A program made the translations under genes and the position numbers. A DNA stretch of 64,000 nucleotides from an uncultured Desulfovibrio sp. Lineage in GTDB: Bacteria; Desulfobacterota; Desulfovibrionia; Desulfovibrionales; Desulfovibrionaceae. Location of the stretch: positions 62,001-126,000 of the forward strand of contig CALVHF010000004.1 of NCBI GenBank assembly GCA_944327295.1. Direction: 5' to 3'. Within the stretch, counting starts at the first letter, position 1. Each line of letters begins with the position of its first letter. This document shows positions 47,025 through 56,667 of the stretch, one piece after another. The notes under the pieces were generated by a model. It had not been told where the DNA came from, did not search any database, and was given only the letters and a program-made list of their open reading frames with translations.

Positions 47025-48380
47025 GTGAAATACACCAAGGAAGAGCTTTCCACTACAAAGCTCAAGATTGCTGTCAGTGTTGAAGCCGAAGAAATCAATG
47101 CTGCCATCTCTGCTGCCGTAAAAATGCAGCAGCAAGGCATTACCCTTGCCGGTTTCCGCAAGGGGCACGTGCCGGAAAGTCTGATTGAAAAGCGTTTCAA
47201 GGGTCAGATCTACGCTGACGCCGCAAGGGATCTTGTCAATGTCCATTTGAATCAGATTCTTGCCGAACTTGATGTCATTCCCTGCACCGGCATCAACGTG
47301 GACCCCACTCCCCTGCCCATCGAGCGCGACAAGGGTGCCGAGTACACGGCCGAGTTTGAACACATGCCCGTGTTCGATCTGCCCGACTACGAAGGCATGG
47401 AAATCAATCAGACCCGTGCCACTGAAGTGAGCGACAAGCAGATGGAGGCCTTCCTGACCCGCATGTCCATGGAAGGCGCCCACCTTGTGCCCGTGGACAG
47501 CGATGGTCCTGCCGAGGATGGTCAGTATGTCAACATCGACCTCACGGTCACCGTGGACGGCAAGGTCGAATCCGATGCCCACGGCATGGACTACGAAGTG
47601 GGTCAGGCCGGCACCATGCCCGAGCTCGATGCCTTCATCAAGACCCTCAAGGTGAATCAGGAAGGCGAGACCGAGATCACCTTCCCCGAGGACTTCTTCC
47701 AGGCTTCCCTGCAGGGCAAGACTGCCACCATCAAGGTCCATGTCTATGCCATCAAGAAGCTCTCCAGGAAGAGCATCGAAGATCTGGTGAACCAGTTCAA
47801 GCTCAAGGACGAGGCCGAGCTGCGCGCACGCGCCGCCGAGGTAATCTTGAGCCAGGTGAACAAGCTCTATCGTGACGAGGCCCAGACAGCCCTTCTGCAG
47901 ACACTGCTCGACAAGGTCGACTTTGAACTGCCTCAGGTGCTCGTGGACAACGAACTCAATGTCTTCGTGGAGCGCGAGCAGGGCAAGGCCATGCGTGTGG
48001 GCAAGGCCCTGTCTGCCGAACAGATTGCCGAAGTCCGCGAAAAGAATCTCGAGACAGCCCGCAAGAATGTGAAGACCTACATCCTGCTGCTGGCCGTGTC
48101 CAAGAAGGAAGGCCTTGAGGTCACCGAACGCGAACTGCAGACCCAGATTGGCTTCATCGCCCAGCAGATGCGCGATGTGAACAACAAGCCCGTCAATCCC
48201 CAGGATCTGTACAAGCTCTATGCGGAAAACGGTACCCTGTACACCATCCGCGACGAAATTCTCATCAATAAGGCCATGCAGGCTGTCTATGCCAAGGCCA
48301 AGGTGACCATGGTTGCCCCCAAGAGCGAGGCTGAAGCGGCCGCCGAGGCTCCTGCCGAAGAAGCCAAGCCTGCAGAGTAG
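47025..48380 (+). CDS. tig: Trigger factor
   Basis: A ribosome-bound chaperone and prolyl isomerase that meets nascent chains at L23 and L29. The 451-residue protein has the ribosome-docking signature GFRKGHVPESLIEKRF near residue 43 and an FKBP-like domain (about 155-250; the PPIase loop is degenerate). A long C-terminal helical chaperone region follows, ending in an Ala/Glu-rich tail. The start is GTG with AAGGAG seven to eight bases upstream; no ATG is nearby. It leads the tig-clpP-clpX group, a widespread order. Confidence 0.96.
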   Translation: MKYTKEELSTTKLKIAVSVEAEEINAAISAAVKMQQQGITLAGFRKGHVPESLIEKRFKGQIYADAARDLVNVHLNQILAELDVIPCTGINVDPTPLPIERDKGAEYTAEFEHMPVFDLPDYEGMEINQTRATEVSDKQMEAFLTRMSMEGAHLVPVDSDGPAEDGQYVNIDLTVTVDGKVESDAHGMDYEVGQAGTMPELDAFIKTLKVNQEGETEITFPEDFFQASLQGKTATIKVHVYAIKKLSRKSIEDLVNQFKLKDEAELRARAAEVILSQVNKLYRDEAQTALLQTLLDKVDFELPQVLVDNELNVFVEREQGKAMRVGKALSAEQIAEVREKNLETARKNVKTYILLLAVSKKEGLEVTERELQTQIGFIAQQMRDVNNKPVNPQDLYKLYAENGTLYTIRDEILINKAMQAVYAKAKVTMVAPKSEAEAAAEAPAEEAKPAE

Positions 48381-48400
48381 TCGTTTCCAGCGTTTGATGC

Positions 48401-48479
48401 GAAGATACATTCTGTATCTTCTCTTGAGAGGAGGGCAGGAAGATACGGCAAGTCACTTGCCTGCTTCCTACCCTCTCCT
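48401..48479 (+). promoter_or_regulatory. Two hairpins in the tig-clpP spacer
   Basis: A perfect dyad GAAGATACA-TTC-TGTATCTTC (48401-48421) is followed by a long imperfect hairpin (about 48426-48479) with GGCAAG/CTTGCC at its tip and AGAGGAGGG paired to CCCTCTCC at its base. The second may act as a partial terminator; the first could be an operator or RNA hairpin. They lie between tig and clpP. Confidence 0.5.
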
Positions 48480-48553
48480 TGTTCCATGTGGCGTAAATTC
48501 TTTCGACGATACTTCTCCCGACGATACATCGTTCTTCACGAGGAGCGTACCTC

Positions 48554-49162
48554 ATGCCATATACCGTACCCATTGTCATTGAAAACACAGGGCGCGTCGA
48601 GCGCTCCTATGACATTTATTCCAGACTGCTCAAGGATCGCATTGTTCTTCTGGGCACTGAAATAGACGATACCGTTGCCTCGCTCATCTGCGCGCAGCTG
48701 CTCTTCCTGGAAAGCCAGGATCCGGAGAAGGAGATCAATCTCTACATCAATTCTCCCGGAGGCTCCGTGTCCGCTGGTCTCGCCATCTACGATACCATGC
48801 GCTACATCTCCGCCCCCGTGGCCACCCTCTGCATGGGCACAGCCGCCAGCATGGGTGCCTTCCTTCTGGCCGCAGGCACAAAGGGCATGCGCTATGCCCT
48901 GCCGCACAGTACAATCATGATTCACCAGCCCTTGGGCGGCTTCCGCGGCCAGGCCAGTGACATCGAGATCCATGCCAGGGAAATCAAGCGCATCAAGACC
49001 ATGATGAATACCATCCTGTCCGAGAACACGGGCCGCAGTGTGGAAGAAGTCACCGCAGCCTGCGAGCGCGACAACTTCCTGACTCCTGAGGAAGCCCTTG
49101 AATTTGGTCTCATTGACAAGGTTCTGACTTCCCGCAAGGAGATGGGGACAAACAATGGCTAA
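48554..49162 (+). CDS. clpP: ClpP protease subunit
   Basis: The peptidase barrel that degrades proteins unfolded by ClpX or ClpA. The 202 residues have the catalytic serine in GTAASMGAF at about 99 and histidine in MIHQPLGG at about 124. The oxyanion and substrate strand INSPGGSV lies near 67 and the aspartate follows at about 173. AGGAG is eight bases before the ATG. Its end overlaps the clpX start by eight bases, so the two are coupled. Confidence 0.98.
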   Translation: MPYTVPIVIENTGRVERSYDIYSRLLKDRIVLLGTEIDDTVASLICAQLLFLESQDPEKEINLYINSPGGSVSAGLAIYDTMRYISAPVATLCMGTAASMGAFLLAAGTKGMRYALPHSTIMIHQPLGGFRGQASDIEIHAREIKRIKTMMNTILSENTGRSVEEVTAACERDNFLTPEEALEFGLIDKVLTSRKEMGTNNG

Positions 49163-50420
49163 CAGAAATGATGTGGAAGACGGCGTGAGATGCTCCTTCT
49201 GCGGGCGCAGCCAGTATCAGGCGAACAATCTCATCCAGGAAAACGGCGTTGCCATCTGCGACAGATGCGTCCGTTCCTGCTACGCTCTGCTCGCAAAGTA
49301 CGAGACCTCCCAGGCCGAGCCCGCCCAGGGGGGCGTGAGCAAGTGCGAAAAGCCTCTGCTCACTCCGCAGGAGATCAAGGCCCGCCTCGACGATTATGTC
49401 ATAGGCCAGGAAGAGGCCAAGAAAATCCTGGCCGTGGCCGTGCACAACCACTACAAGCGCATTGCCTATGCAAGCTCTGCCGGCAGCGATGACGTGGAGA
49501 TTGAAAAGAGCAATATCATGCTGGTCGGGCCTTCCGGCAGCGGCAAGACTCTGCTGGCCAAGACTCTTGCCAGGGTGCTCAATGTGCCCTTTGCCATTGC
49601 CGACGCAACCACGCTGACCGAAGCAGGCTATGTTGGCGAGGACGTGGAAAATGTGCTTGTCCAGCTGCTTCAGAACGCGAACTACGACATCGAGGCAGCC
49701 AGCCGGGGCATTATCTACATCGACGAAATCGACAAGATTTCCCGCAAGAGCGAAAGTGCCTCCATCACCCGCGACGTGTCCGGCGAGGGTGTGCAGCAGG
49801 CCCTGCTCAAGATTGTGGAAGGGACCCTGGCCAACATTCCTCCCAAGGGCGGCCGCAAGCATCCCCAGCAGGAATTTCTGCGCCTTGATACGACCAACAT
49901 TCTCTTTATTGTGGGCGGCGCTTTCATAGGCCTCGACAAGATCGTGGAAAGCCGCATGAGCGGTTCGGTCATGGGCTTTGGCGCCAAGGTACGCACGGCC
50001 AAGGAAATGCCCCTCTCCGAACTCCTGGAGAAGATTCAGCCCCAGGACCTGGTCAAGTTCGGCCTTATCCCCGAATTTGTAGGCCGCATCCCCGTGATCA
50101 CCCATGTAGACGATCTTGACGAGGAAAGCCTCATCCGCGTGCTCACCGAGCCCAAGAATGCCTTGGTCAAGCAGTACCAAAAGCTCTTCGATCTGGAACA
50201 GGTGCGGCTGGAATTTACGCCCGAGGCCCTGCGTGCCGTTGCCAGACAGGCTCTCGAGCGCAAGACCGGCGCCCGCGGACTGCGCAATGTCATTGAGCAC
50301 ACTATGCTCGATATCATGTACCGTCTGCCCTCCATGTCCGATGTGACCCAGTGCATCATCACCGATGCCGTCATCGAGAAGGGCGAGGAACCCAAGCTTG
50401 TGCGTGGGGAAAAGGCCTAG
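49155..50420 (+). CDS. clpX: ClpX ATPase
   Basis: A hexameric AAA+ unfoldase that feeds ClpP. The 421 residues contain an N-terminal four-cysteine zinc domain (CSFC near 14, CDRC near 36), Walker A GPSGSGKT near 120, the pore loop GYVGEDVEN near 160, Walker [10 protein letters not shown] near 190, and the arginine finger/sensor region toward the C-terminus ([15 protein letters not shown]). It overlaps clpP by eight bases. Confidence 0.98.
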   Translation: MANRNDVEDGVRCSFCGRSQYQANNLIQENGVAICDRCVRSCYALLAKYETSQAEPAQGGVSKCEKPLLTPQEIKARLDDYVIGQEEAKKILAVAVHNHYKRIAYASSAGSDDVEIEKSNIMLVGPSGSGKTLLAKTLARVLNVPFAIADATTLTEAGYVGEDVENVLVQLLQNANYDIEAASRGIIYIDEIDKISRKSESASITRDVSGEGVQQALLKIVEGTLANIPPKGGRKHPQQEFLRLDTTNILFIVGGAFIGLDKIVESRMSGSVMGFGAKVRTAKEMPLSELLEKIQPQDLVKFGLIPEFVGRIPVITHVDDLDEESLIRVLTEPKNALVKQYQKLFDLEQVRLEFTPEALRAVARQALERKTGARGLRNVIEHTMLDIMYRLPSMSDVTQCIITDAVIEKGEEPKLVRGEKA

Positions 50421-50573
50421 AGAGCTTTACCTTTTAAAGTTATACATCAGTATCGGAGTTGATGGCGATTTCAAGGCGTTCAGCTACGCCCCATGTAAGC
50501 TTGGACATAAAACCGCTCTAGGCTCTTTTCTCTTTTCGCGACAAGCCCCACAACAAGTCCTGGAAGAGAACGG

Positions 50574-50627
50574 AACACAACAAAAAAACTCCCGCCTTGT
50601 CACAAAGCGGGAGTTTTTTGTTGTGTT
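50574..50627. terminator. Bidirectional terminator, clpX / cdaR
   Basis: Arms of 22 and 21 bases (50574-50595 and 50607-50627) pair with one bulge. The inner A7/T6 run gives U tracts in both directions. It closes clpX (plus) and the ftsH-cdaR operon (minus). Confidence 0.93.
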
Positions 50628-50697
50628 TTGAGTGTGCACGGAAAGGGGGCGCTGCAGGGCAAAAGCCCCTGAGTCTTCCGAAGTTTCGGAATACTGG

Positions 50698-51633
50698 CTA
50701 GTCCCGAAGGTAGATGCGCACGGAAGTGGGCTTGGGCGGCAGGATGCTCATGCCATCCGGTATGCGGTAGTGCAGGGGCACATCCACCTTTTCTCCGGGC
50801 TTCATATCCATGGGTGGCAGGACACTCAGGTGGAGTCCGTTCAGGTAGGAAGCGCTTTTTGCCAGGGCCTCGGGCACTTCCACGGAGAGCTTCACCTCGC
50901 CTGGCTCAATGGCATACCTGCCGGGCTTTTCCGAGGATATACCTATGTGGTAGCGCCGCTCGGTCACCGTGCGGCGGCTTGTGATGGTATAGGAGACGCG
51001 CACGTTCTTGGGGGTGACGGTCACAAGGCCAGGCGAATCCAGGGGCAGGGTCTGGCTCACAGTCGTTCCCGCAGCCTTGGGGTCAAGGACTATGGGCAGC
51101 CGCAGGCTGGTGATTTCGGAAATGACGCTCTCCGGTCCCCACAAGGTGACGGAAGAAGGCTCGACGCTCACCTTTTCCACCGTGAGGGCACCACTGCGCA
51201 GCGGCGAGGTGATCACGGGCTGTACGGGCACGGCACGCTCCACAATGACGTCCGCCTTGACCACAATGCGCGGCGGCTGCACGTCAAGCAGTTCAAAAGC
51301 CCGGTAATAGCCTGCCAGGCGCTCCGTGGTCAGGGGCACGATGGTGACGCCCTTCTTGATGAGAGAGAGGTCTATCTGCTGGTTGAGGTGCTGGGTATTG
51401 AGCGAGCGCAGCAGGGTTTCCGGACCGCGCATGCGTACGGTGATCTTGTTGATGAGACCGTCCGTGACAATGAGATTCTTGGGAATACCCGTGTAGTCTA
51501 TGCTGACGTCGAACTGCGCTTCTATGCGGTCCCGCACGCTGACCGTGTACCACATGGCCGTGGCAATGACGACGGAAATGAGGATGGAGACAAGATGCGG
51601 GGTGATGGATTTTTTCTTGCTAGAGAAGCTCAT
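50698..51633 (-). CDS. cdaR: YbbR-domain protein, regulator of CdaA
   Basis: CdaR (YbbR) binds and modulates the diadenylate cyclase CdaA. The 311-residue protein has one N-terminal membrane helix (about 12-30, LVSILISVVIATAMWYTVSV) and three extracytoplasmic YbbR repeats, each with the typical PxxVxVxGP pattern (for instance VEPSSVTLWGPESVI near 158). Its ATG overlaps the end of cdaA by 14 bases. In many genomes glmM follows; it does not here. Confidence 0.9.
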   Translation of the reverse strand: MSFSSKKKSITPHLVSILISVVIATAMWYTVSVRDRIEAQFDVSIDYTGIPKNLIVTDGLINKITVRMRGPETLLRSLNTQHLNQQIDLSLIKKGVTIVPLTTERLAGYYRAFELLDVQPPRIVVKADVIVERAVPVQPVITSPLRSGALTVEKVSVEPSSVTLWGPESVISEITSLRLPIVLDPKAAGTTVSQTLPLDSPGLVTVTPKNVRVSYTITSRRTVTERRYHIGISSEKPGRYAIEPGEVKLSVEVPEALAKSASYLNGLHLSVLPPMDMKPGEKVDVPLHYRIPDGMSILPPKPTSVRIYLRD

Positions 51634-52354
51634 TGAGTGCGCTCCTCAGTTTGTTCGAGTTCAGATTGCGGGTCAGGATGCCTTTGCGGGCCAGGGAAAT
51701 TTCGCCACGCTCCTCGCTGACCACGACAACAGTGGCATCGCTTTCTTCCGTGATGCCCAGGGCTGCCCTGTGGCGTGTTCCGAAGGCCTGTCCCTTGACC
51801 TCGGCCAGGGGCAGAATACAGGCCGCAGCCGCAATGCGGGCATGGCTTATGATGACGGCTCCGTCATGCAGGGGCGCCTTGGGATAGAAGATGTTCTTGA
51901 GCAGCTGTCGGGAGAGCTTGGCATCAATGGACACGCCCTCGCGCTTAATCATGTCGTCAAGGCGCATGTTGCCCTCTATGACAATAAGGGCGCCAATGCG
52001 GGCCTTGGCCATGTCTTCGCAGGCACAGACCACTTCCTCCATGCCCGAGGCCTTGATGGATTTTCCCCTGAAGAAGGAGGTGGCACCCATTTCCCCCAAC
52101 GCGTGCCGTATGTCCTGCTGGAAGATGACCACGATGACCAGGAAGAGCGAGGAAAAGACGTGGTCTAGAAGCCAGGTCAGGGTATAGAAGCCGAAGATCT
52201 TGCTGATGGTGAAGAGAATGGCGAGAAAGAAGAAGCCTGTCAGGACAGCCAGGGCTCGGGAACCGCGCAGAAGCTGGATGACCTGATAGAGCAGAAAACT
52301 GACAAGAGCTATGTCGAGGATGTCTCTCCAGTCCACAAAGAGGTGATCAAGCAT
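51620..52354 (-). CDS. cdaA: Diadenylate cyclase CdaA (c-di-AMP synthase)
   Basis: Makes c-di-AMP from two ATP. The 244-residue form starting at the ATG 52354 (MLDHLFVDWRD) has three N-terminal membrane helices (about 10-75), then a DAC domain with LIVIEGN, KAPLHDGAVII (DGA motif) near 175 and FGTRHRAALGI (RHR motif) near 205. Both active-site motifs are intact. Starts further up (52378 or 52414) lie within folP; GAGG eight bases before 52354 decides. It overlaps folP by eight bases and cdaR by 14, so folP, cdaA and cdaR are translationally coupled. Confidence 0.93.
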   Translation of the reverse strand: MLDHLFVDWRDILDIALVSFLLYQVIQLLRGSRALAVLTGFFFLAILFTISKIFGFYTLTWLLDHVFSSLFLVIVVIFQQDIRHALGEMGATSFFRGKSIKASGMEEVVCACEDMAKARIGALIVIEGNMRLDDMIKREGVSIDAKLSRQLLKNIFYPKAPLHDGAVIISHARIAAAACILPLAEVKGQAFGTRHRAALGITEESDATVVVVSEERGEISLARKGILTRNLNSNKLRSALNELL

Positions 52355-53213
52355 GGGGAACGCCTCGGGAAAGTGCATGAACAAGCCTGAGGGTGCGGCT
52401 GGTGTCTGCCACATGGTGCACCCTGTGCCAGTGATAGCCTCTGGTACAGGTCAGTGCCGTGGCCACCTGGGTGGCACAGGCCCGCTCTTCGGTGGGAAGC
52501 TGCAAAAGATCGCCAAAGACGGATTTCATGGAGCAGGCCATGAGGGAAGGGCGTCCAAGGAAGGCCCAGGCTTCAGGGTGGGCCATGAGGGCAAGGTTGT
52601 GGTCCATGCGTTTGCCGAAGCCTATGCCAGGGTCGAGCACGACCCTGTTTTCCGGCAGCCCTGCGCGGACGAGGCTTGCAAGTTTTTGTTCAAAGAAGTC
52701 TGTCACTTCCTGCACGACGTCCGCATAGACTGGATGATCCTGCATGTCCCTTGGCCGTCCCTGGCAGTGCATGAGCACATAGCCCGGCTTGTACTGGACA
52801 AGGACATCGAGAAGTTCTGGATCAAAGCTGCAGGCCGAGATGTCGTTGATAATCTGCACGCCATGGTCCAGAACGGCAGCGGCTGTCCGGGCATGGTAGG
52901 TGTCCACGGAGAGGACGGCCTGCGGCGCCTGTGTCCTCAGGGCATCGATGACGGGCACAAGCCGCTCAAGTTCCGTTTGCGGGCTTACAGGCTCGGATCC
53001 TGGACGGGAGGACTCGGCTCCAAGGTCGATAATGTCGGCGCCCTCGTCAAGAAGGCGCAGGGCTCTGGCAACGGCAGCGTCGGTGGCAGAGCACCGGCTC
53101 TGGGCGAAAAAGGAGTCCGGGGTCAGGTTGACAATGCCCAGGATGCCTGCAGACCCTGCATGTTCAAGAGGACCTGTGGAAATGTGCCAGTCAGGTTCGG
53201 CAGTGTCAGTCAT
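52347..53213 (-). CDS. folP: Dihydropteroate synthase
   Basis: Condenses p-aminobenzoate with the pterin pyrophosphate in folate synthesis; the sulfonamide target. The 288 residues show GIVNLTPDSFF near 25, DIIDLGAESSRPGS near 60, SVDTYHA, NDISA, the GIGFGKRMDHN segment, and C-terminal HRVHHV. The usual SRKS motif reads SMKS here: the lysine and both serines are kept but the arginine is methionine. The ATG at 53213 begins the family alignment; the open frame extends 62 codons more without match. It follows ftsH at 286 bases. Confidence 0.94.
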   Translation of the reverse strand: MTDTAEPDWHISTGPLEHAGSAGILGIVNLTPDSFFAQSRCSATDAAVARALRLLDEGADIIDLGAESSRPGSEPVSPQTELERLVPVIDALRTQAPQAVLSVDTYHARTAAAVLDHGVQIINDISACSFDPELLDVLVQYKPGYVLMHCQGRPRDMQDHPVYADVVQEVTDFFEQKLASLVRAGLPENRVVLDPGIGFGKRMDHNLALMAHPEAWAFLGRPSLMACSMKSVFGDLLQLPTEERACATQVATALTCTRGYHWHRVHHVADTSRTLRLVHALSRGVPHA

Positions 53214-53399
53214 GGCGGCCCCCGTGAGGAGAAGAAAAGCAGGAGTGAAGGCAGCAGCATGGGGCTCTGCCCGGGGAAGGAAGGCGATGCGCCTGGTGCT
53301 TGCGCTGGAGCGCAGGAGAAACGTCGGGAAGACGCACAGAGGGCACAAAACGGCAGCCCGCCGGAAAAGGCGGACTGCCCCTACAGTGTGTGCGGACAA

Positions 53400-53499
53400 A
53401 AAACCTAATGTCTAATTTTAAAAGTATGTCATGATATCTAGACAATGAAATGTAGTACTTTCAACTAGATGTAAGTAGACGAATTTATCAATTTAGACA
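53400..53499. other. AT-rich patch between ftsH and folP
   Basis: About 100 bases with strikingly high AT content in a GC-rich region, ending at the ftsH stop. It carries TGTCTAATTT (53409-53418) and its near inverse AATTTAGACA (53490-53499), plus inner TAGACA or TAGAC copies at 53439 and 53476. It could be a regulator-binding cluster or a remnant insertion; nothing decides. Confidence 0.35.
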
Positions 53500-55623
53500 C
53501 TAGTTCCTGTCCGTATCCGTCTTTTTGTCAGTCGGACGTGCGGCTTCTTCAGGCTCGAAGGTAAAGTCTGCGGCCGTGCTTTCTTCGGGCCTGGTCTTCT
53601 GTCCAGCCGGCTCGCCGGTCTTGTCCCCCTGAGCAGGGGCTGCAGACGTGTCCTGTGCGGACGTGCTGCCGTCAGAAGCCTGGTTCCTTGCTGGAGCCTC
53701 GGAAGAGGGGGCAGAAACCGCATCAGGGACAGCAGTGGCTGTGGCAGAACCCTTCGCAGAGCTGTCGGATGCGTCGCTGCTGCCGGACTTGGCCTGGCCG
53801 CTGGGCTGGTCTTCGGGCAGGGGCGGCAGGTCCCTGCCTGCCAGCAAAAGGTCAAGATCCTCGCCGGAGATGGTCTCGCGCTCGATGAGAGCTCGGGCTA
53901 TGCGGTGCAGGACCTCGATATTTTCGGTTAGCAGGGTGCGACAGCGGTCATGGGCTTCCTCGATGAGGCGCTTGACTTCGGCGTCCACGATCTGGGCCGT
54001 GTCCTCGCTGTAGTTCTTGTTCTGCACCCATTCGCGGCCGATGAAGACTTCCTGGCCCGTTTCCCCAATGGCAATGGTGCCGATGACGTCGCTCATGCCC
54101 CATTCGCAGACCATCTTGCGGGCAATATTGGTGATTCTTTCGATGTCGTTGGAAGCACCGGTGGTGTAGTCCTCGAAGATGAGTTCCTCGGCCACCCGGC
54201 CGCCAATCATGATCACCATGTTGTTGCGCAGGAAATCCCTGGAATAGCCGTGGCGGTCCTCTTCGGGCAGCTGCATGGTCACGCCCAGGGCCTGGCCGCG
54301 GGGGATGATGCTCACCTTGTGTACGGGATCAGAGCCTGGCAGGAGCTTGGCAGCCAGGGCGTGACCACCTTCGTGGTAGGCCGTGATGCGCTTTTCCTCG
54401 TCGGAGAGGATGAGGCTTCTGCGCTCGCGGCCCATGATGATCTTGTCCTTGGCGTACTCGAAGTCGCGCATGAGCAGCTGATCCCTGCCTGTGCGGGCCG
54501 CCTGCAGGGCTGCCTCGTTGACCAGGTTTTCGAGGTCTGCTCCAGAGAAACCAGGTGTGCCGCTGGCAATGACTTCCAGGTTCACATCCTTTGCGAGCGG
54601 AGTCTTCTTGGTATGAATGAGCAGAATCTGCTTGCGGCCCGGACGATCGGGCGTGGCCACCACGACCTGGCGGTCAAAGCGGCCCGGACGCAGCAGGGCC
54701 GGGTCCAGGACGTCGGGACGGTTGGTGGCCGCAATGAGGATGACGCCTTCGTTGGACTCGAAACCGTCCATTTCCACAAGCAGCTGGTTCAGGGTCTGTT
54801 CGCGTTCGTCGTTGCCGCCGCCGAGGCCTGCGCCGCGCTTGCGGCCCACGGCATCGATTTCGTCAATGAAGATGATGCAGGGGGCGTTCTTCTTACCCTG
54901 CTCGAAGAGGTCGCGCACGCGGGAGGCACCCACGCCCACAAACATTTCCACAAAGTCCGAACCGGAGATGGAGAAGAAGGGCACGCCGGCCTCGCCGGCC
55001 ACAGCGCGGGAGAGCAGGGTCTTGCCTGTGCCAGGAGGGCCCACAAGGAGGACACCCTTGGGAATGCGTCCGCCAAGGCGGGTGAACTTCTTGGGGTTGG
55101 AGAGGAATTCCACCACTTCCTGCAGTTCGTCCTTGGCCTCGTCCACACCGGCCACGTCGGCAAAGGTGACGCGCTGTTTTTCGTTCTGGTTGAGCAGCTT
55201 GGCCTTGGAACGGCCGAAGGACATGGTCTTGCTGCCCCCTCCACCCTGCATCTGGCGCACGGCAAAGAACCATATGGCTATGAGCAGGAGCATGGGGAAC
55301 CAAGAAGCCAGGACGGAGATGTACCAGGGCTGGTTGTCCAGGGGCTCGGCCTTGACCTCAACCTTCTTTTCCAGCAGCAGGGGGACAAGCTTGTCGTCCC
55401 TGGGAATGAATGTGTAGATGGTCTGGCCGTCCGTGGTTGTGGCCGTCAGATCCTGGCCCTGTATGGTCACTGCCGCAATCTGTCCGCTTTCCACGCGGGA
55501 AAGCAGATCGGAATAGGAAATTGACTGCTTGTTCTGCTGTGGTTGCTGGAACATGTTGAACAGCATCATCATGCCCAGAATGATGACAGCCCACACTACC
55601 ATGTTGCGTGAGAACTGATTCAA
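53500..55623 (-). CDS. ftsH: ATP-dependent zinc metalloprotease FtsH
   Basis: A membrane-anchored AAA+ protease that degrades damaged membrane proteins and regulators. The 707 residues have two membrane helices (about 8-26 and 105-125), Walker A GPPGTGKT near 200, Walker [13 protein letters not shown] near 255, the [23 protein letters not shown], and the zinc motif HEGGH (usual form HEAGH) near 420. A low-complexity Ser/Ala/Glu tail of about 100 residues follows the protease domain. The start is TTG at 55623 (MNQFSRN) with GGAGG ten bases upstream; an ATG seven codons in would cut into the first helix. It heads the ftsH-folP-cdaA-cdaR run. Confidence 0.96.
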   Translation of the reverse strand: MNQFSRNMVVWAVIILGMMMLFNMFQQPQQNKQSISYSDLLSRVESGQIAAVTIQGQDLTATTTDGQTIYTFIPRDDKLVPLLLEKKVEVKAEPLDNQPWYISVLASWFPMLLLIAIWFFAVRQMQGGGGSKTMSFGRSKAKLLNQNEKQRVTFADVAGVDEAKDELQEVVEFLSNPKKFTRLGGRIPKGVLLVGPPGTGKTLLSRAVAGEAGVPFFSISGSDFVEMFVGVGASRVRDLFEQGKKNAPCIIFIDEIDAVGRKRGAGLGGGNDEREQTLNQLLVEMDGFESNEGVILIAATNRPDVLDPALLRPGRFDRQVVVATPDRPGRKQILLIHTKKTPLAKDVNLEVIASGTPGFSGADLENLVNEAALQAARTGRDQLLMRDFEYAKDKIIMGRERRSLILSDEEKRITAYHEGGHALAAKLLPGSDPVHKVSIIPRGQALGVTMQLPEEDRHGYSRDFLRNNMVIMIGGRVAEELIFEDYTTGASNDIERITNIARKMVCEWGMSDVIGTIAIGETGQEVFIGREWVQNKNYSEDTAQIVDAEVKRLIEEAHDRCRTLLTENIEVLHRIARALIERETISGEDLDLLLAGRDLPPLPEDQPSGQAKSGSSDASDSSAKGSATATAVPDAVSAPSSEAPARNQASDGSTSAQDTSAAPAQGDKTGEPAGQKTRPEESTAADFTFEPEEAARPTDKKTDTDRN

Positions 55624-56667
55624 TGTATCTCAACCTCCGAGAGGGAATGTGGCAAGGGTGCCTTGAGGAAGGAAGGTGCCTGGATGAGCCTCCTGCGCCT
55701 TTGTCCGGCAGACTGCGTGTGCGCGGCTTTTTCGTCCGGGCTGTCAGCCTCGTATGGTGCGGGTGGCAGTGACAGAAGGGCCTTTTTGCAGCTTGGCGAG
55801 CCGCAGGATTCTGAGGCACATTCCTCATGAATCAACTAAACTTTTACAGAAAGAAATTCAAGATCAATCTGCAAAAGAGCTGCATGCCCTGTGTTTGCAA
55901 ATGCGATCTGAAGAGGATAAATTTTGTTTATACAGGAAAGGAGTCTTTCTTGAACAAAGAATCATATGCAGTTCTGCTCATGGAACAACCAGCAAAATGG
56001 AGCATGTACAAACAGACTGCAAGGACCATTTTCAGGTATATAAAGGAAAATTTTTCTAAGATGACTTCACTCTGGCTGGAAAAGCATGAAGTCCCCTGAA
56101 AAAGAAGCTGGAGCTCCCTGTCGTTTGCAGGGCGATGGCGAGCTCCTGGAACTTCTCAAAGATCTGTCCGGCCCTCTTTCGGAGTGCCTGGGAAAGCATG
56201 AGAAGCAGGCAAGAGGACAAACAGAAAGTGGGTCCCGAAAGAGAGAAGTCAAGTGAAGAGTCCTGTTCAGGCACTCGTTCGTCAGTGCCGTTCTGCTCCC
56301 GCGCAGTCTGTTCGCAAGACGCTTTGACAGGCCTCTTCCGGAGGGGCTCTCGACTTTTTCTCACTTGTGCTTTCTGCCGTTTGTCGCAGGTTCCGCTTTG
56401 CCCTGTCCCGTGCGGATCATGCGGCAGAGCGCTTGTGGACCGGGCGTTGCGTGCATGCTGCAGGCTGTTTTTCTCTCGGATCTTCTTGCTTTTTCGGAAA
56501 CACGTCTCTAAGTTACCCCTGTGCTTTCGAGACAGTCCCTTGCAGAGAACGGCCTGTGTGCCGCAAGGGGACAGGACGAAAGACCGCGCGGACGCGTGGG
56601 CTCCAGGGCACTGGGAAGAGCCCGTGCGCTTGTTCCAGAGAACCCTTAATCCCCCAAAAATCAGAGC
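55624..56667. other. Gene-poor kilobase between ftsH and the c-di-GMP cluster
   Basis: The two flanking genes are divergent. 55820-56060 is clearly AT-rich. It contains one possible small gene (see the entry at 55950) and a GACTTCA/TGAAGTC hairpin around 56061-56092. 56100-56667 returns to high GC; its open frames on both strands look accidental. No promoter could be fixed. Confidence 0.35.
55950..56099 (+). CDS. Possible 49-residue protein (doubtful)
   Basis: Within an AT-rich patch, a TTG at 55950 has AAAGGAG seven bases before it and a TATACA box about 17 bases further up. It opens a 49-codon frame with the start MNKESYAVLLMEQPAKW and a basic, helix-prone middle (KQTARTIFRYIKENF). The same frame extends up to an ATG at 55827 without a good ribosome site. 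I know no family like it; the good ribosome site is the only support. A GACTTCA/TGAAGTC hairpin overlaps its end. Confidence 0.25.
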   Translation: MNKESYAVLLMEQPAKWSMYKQTARTIFRYIKENFSKMTSLWLEKHEVP

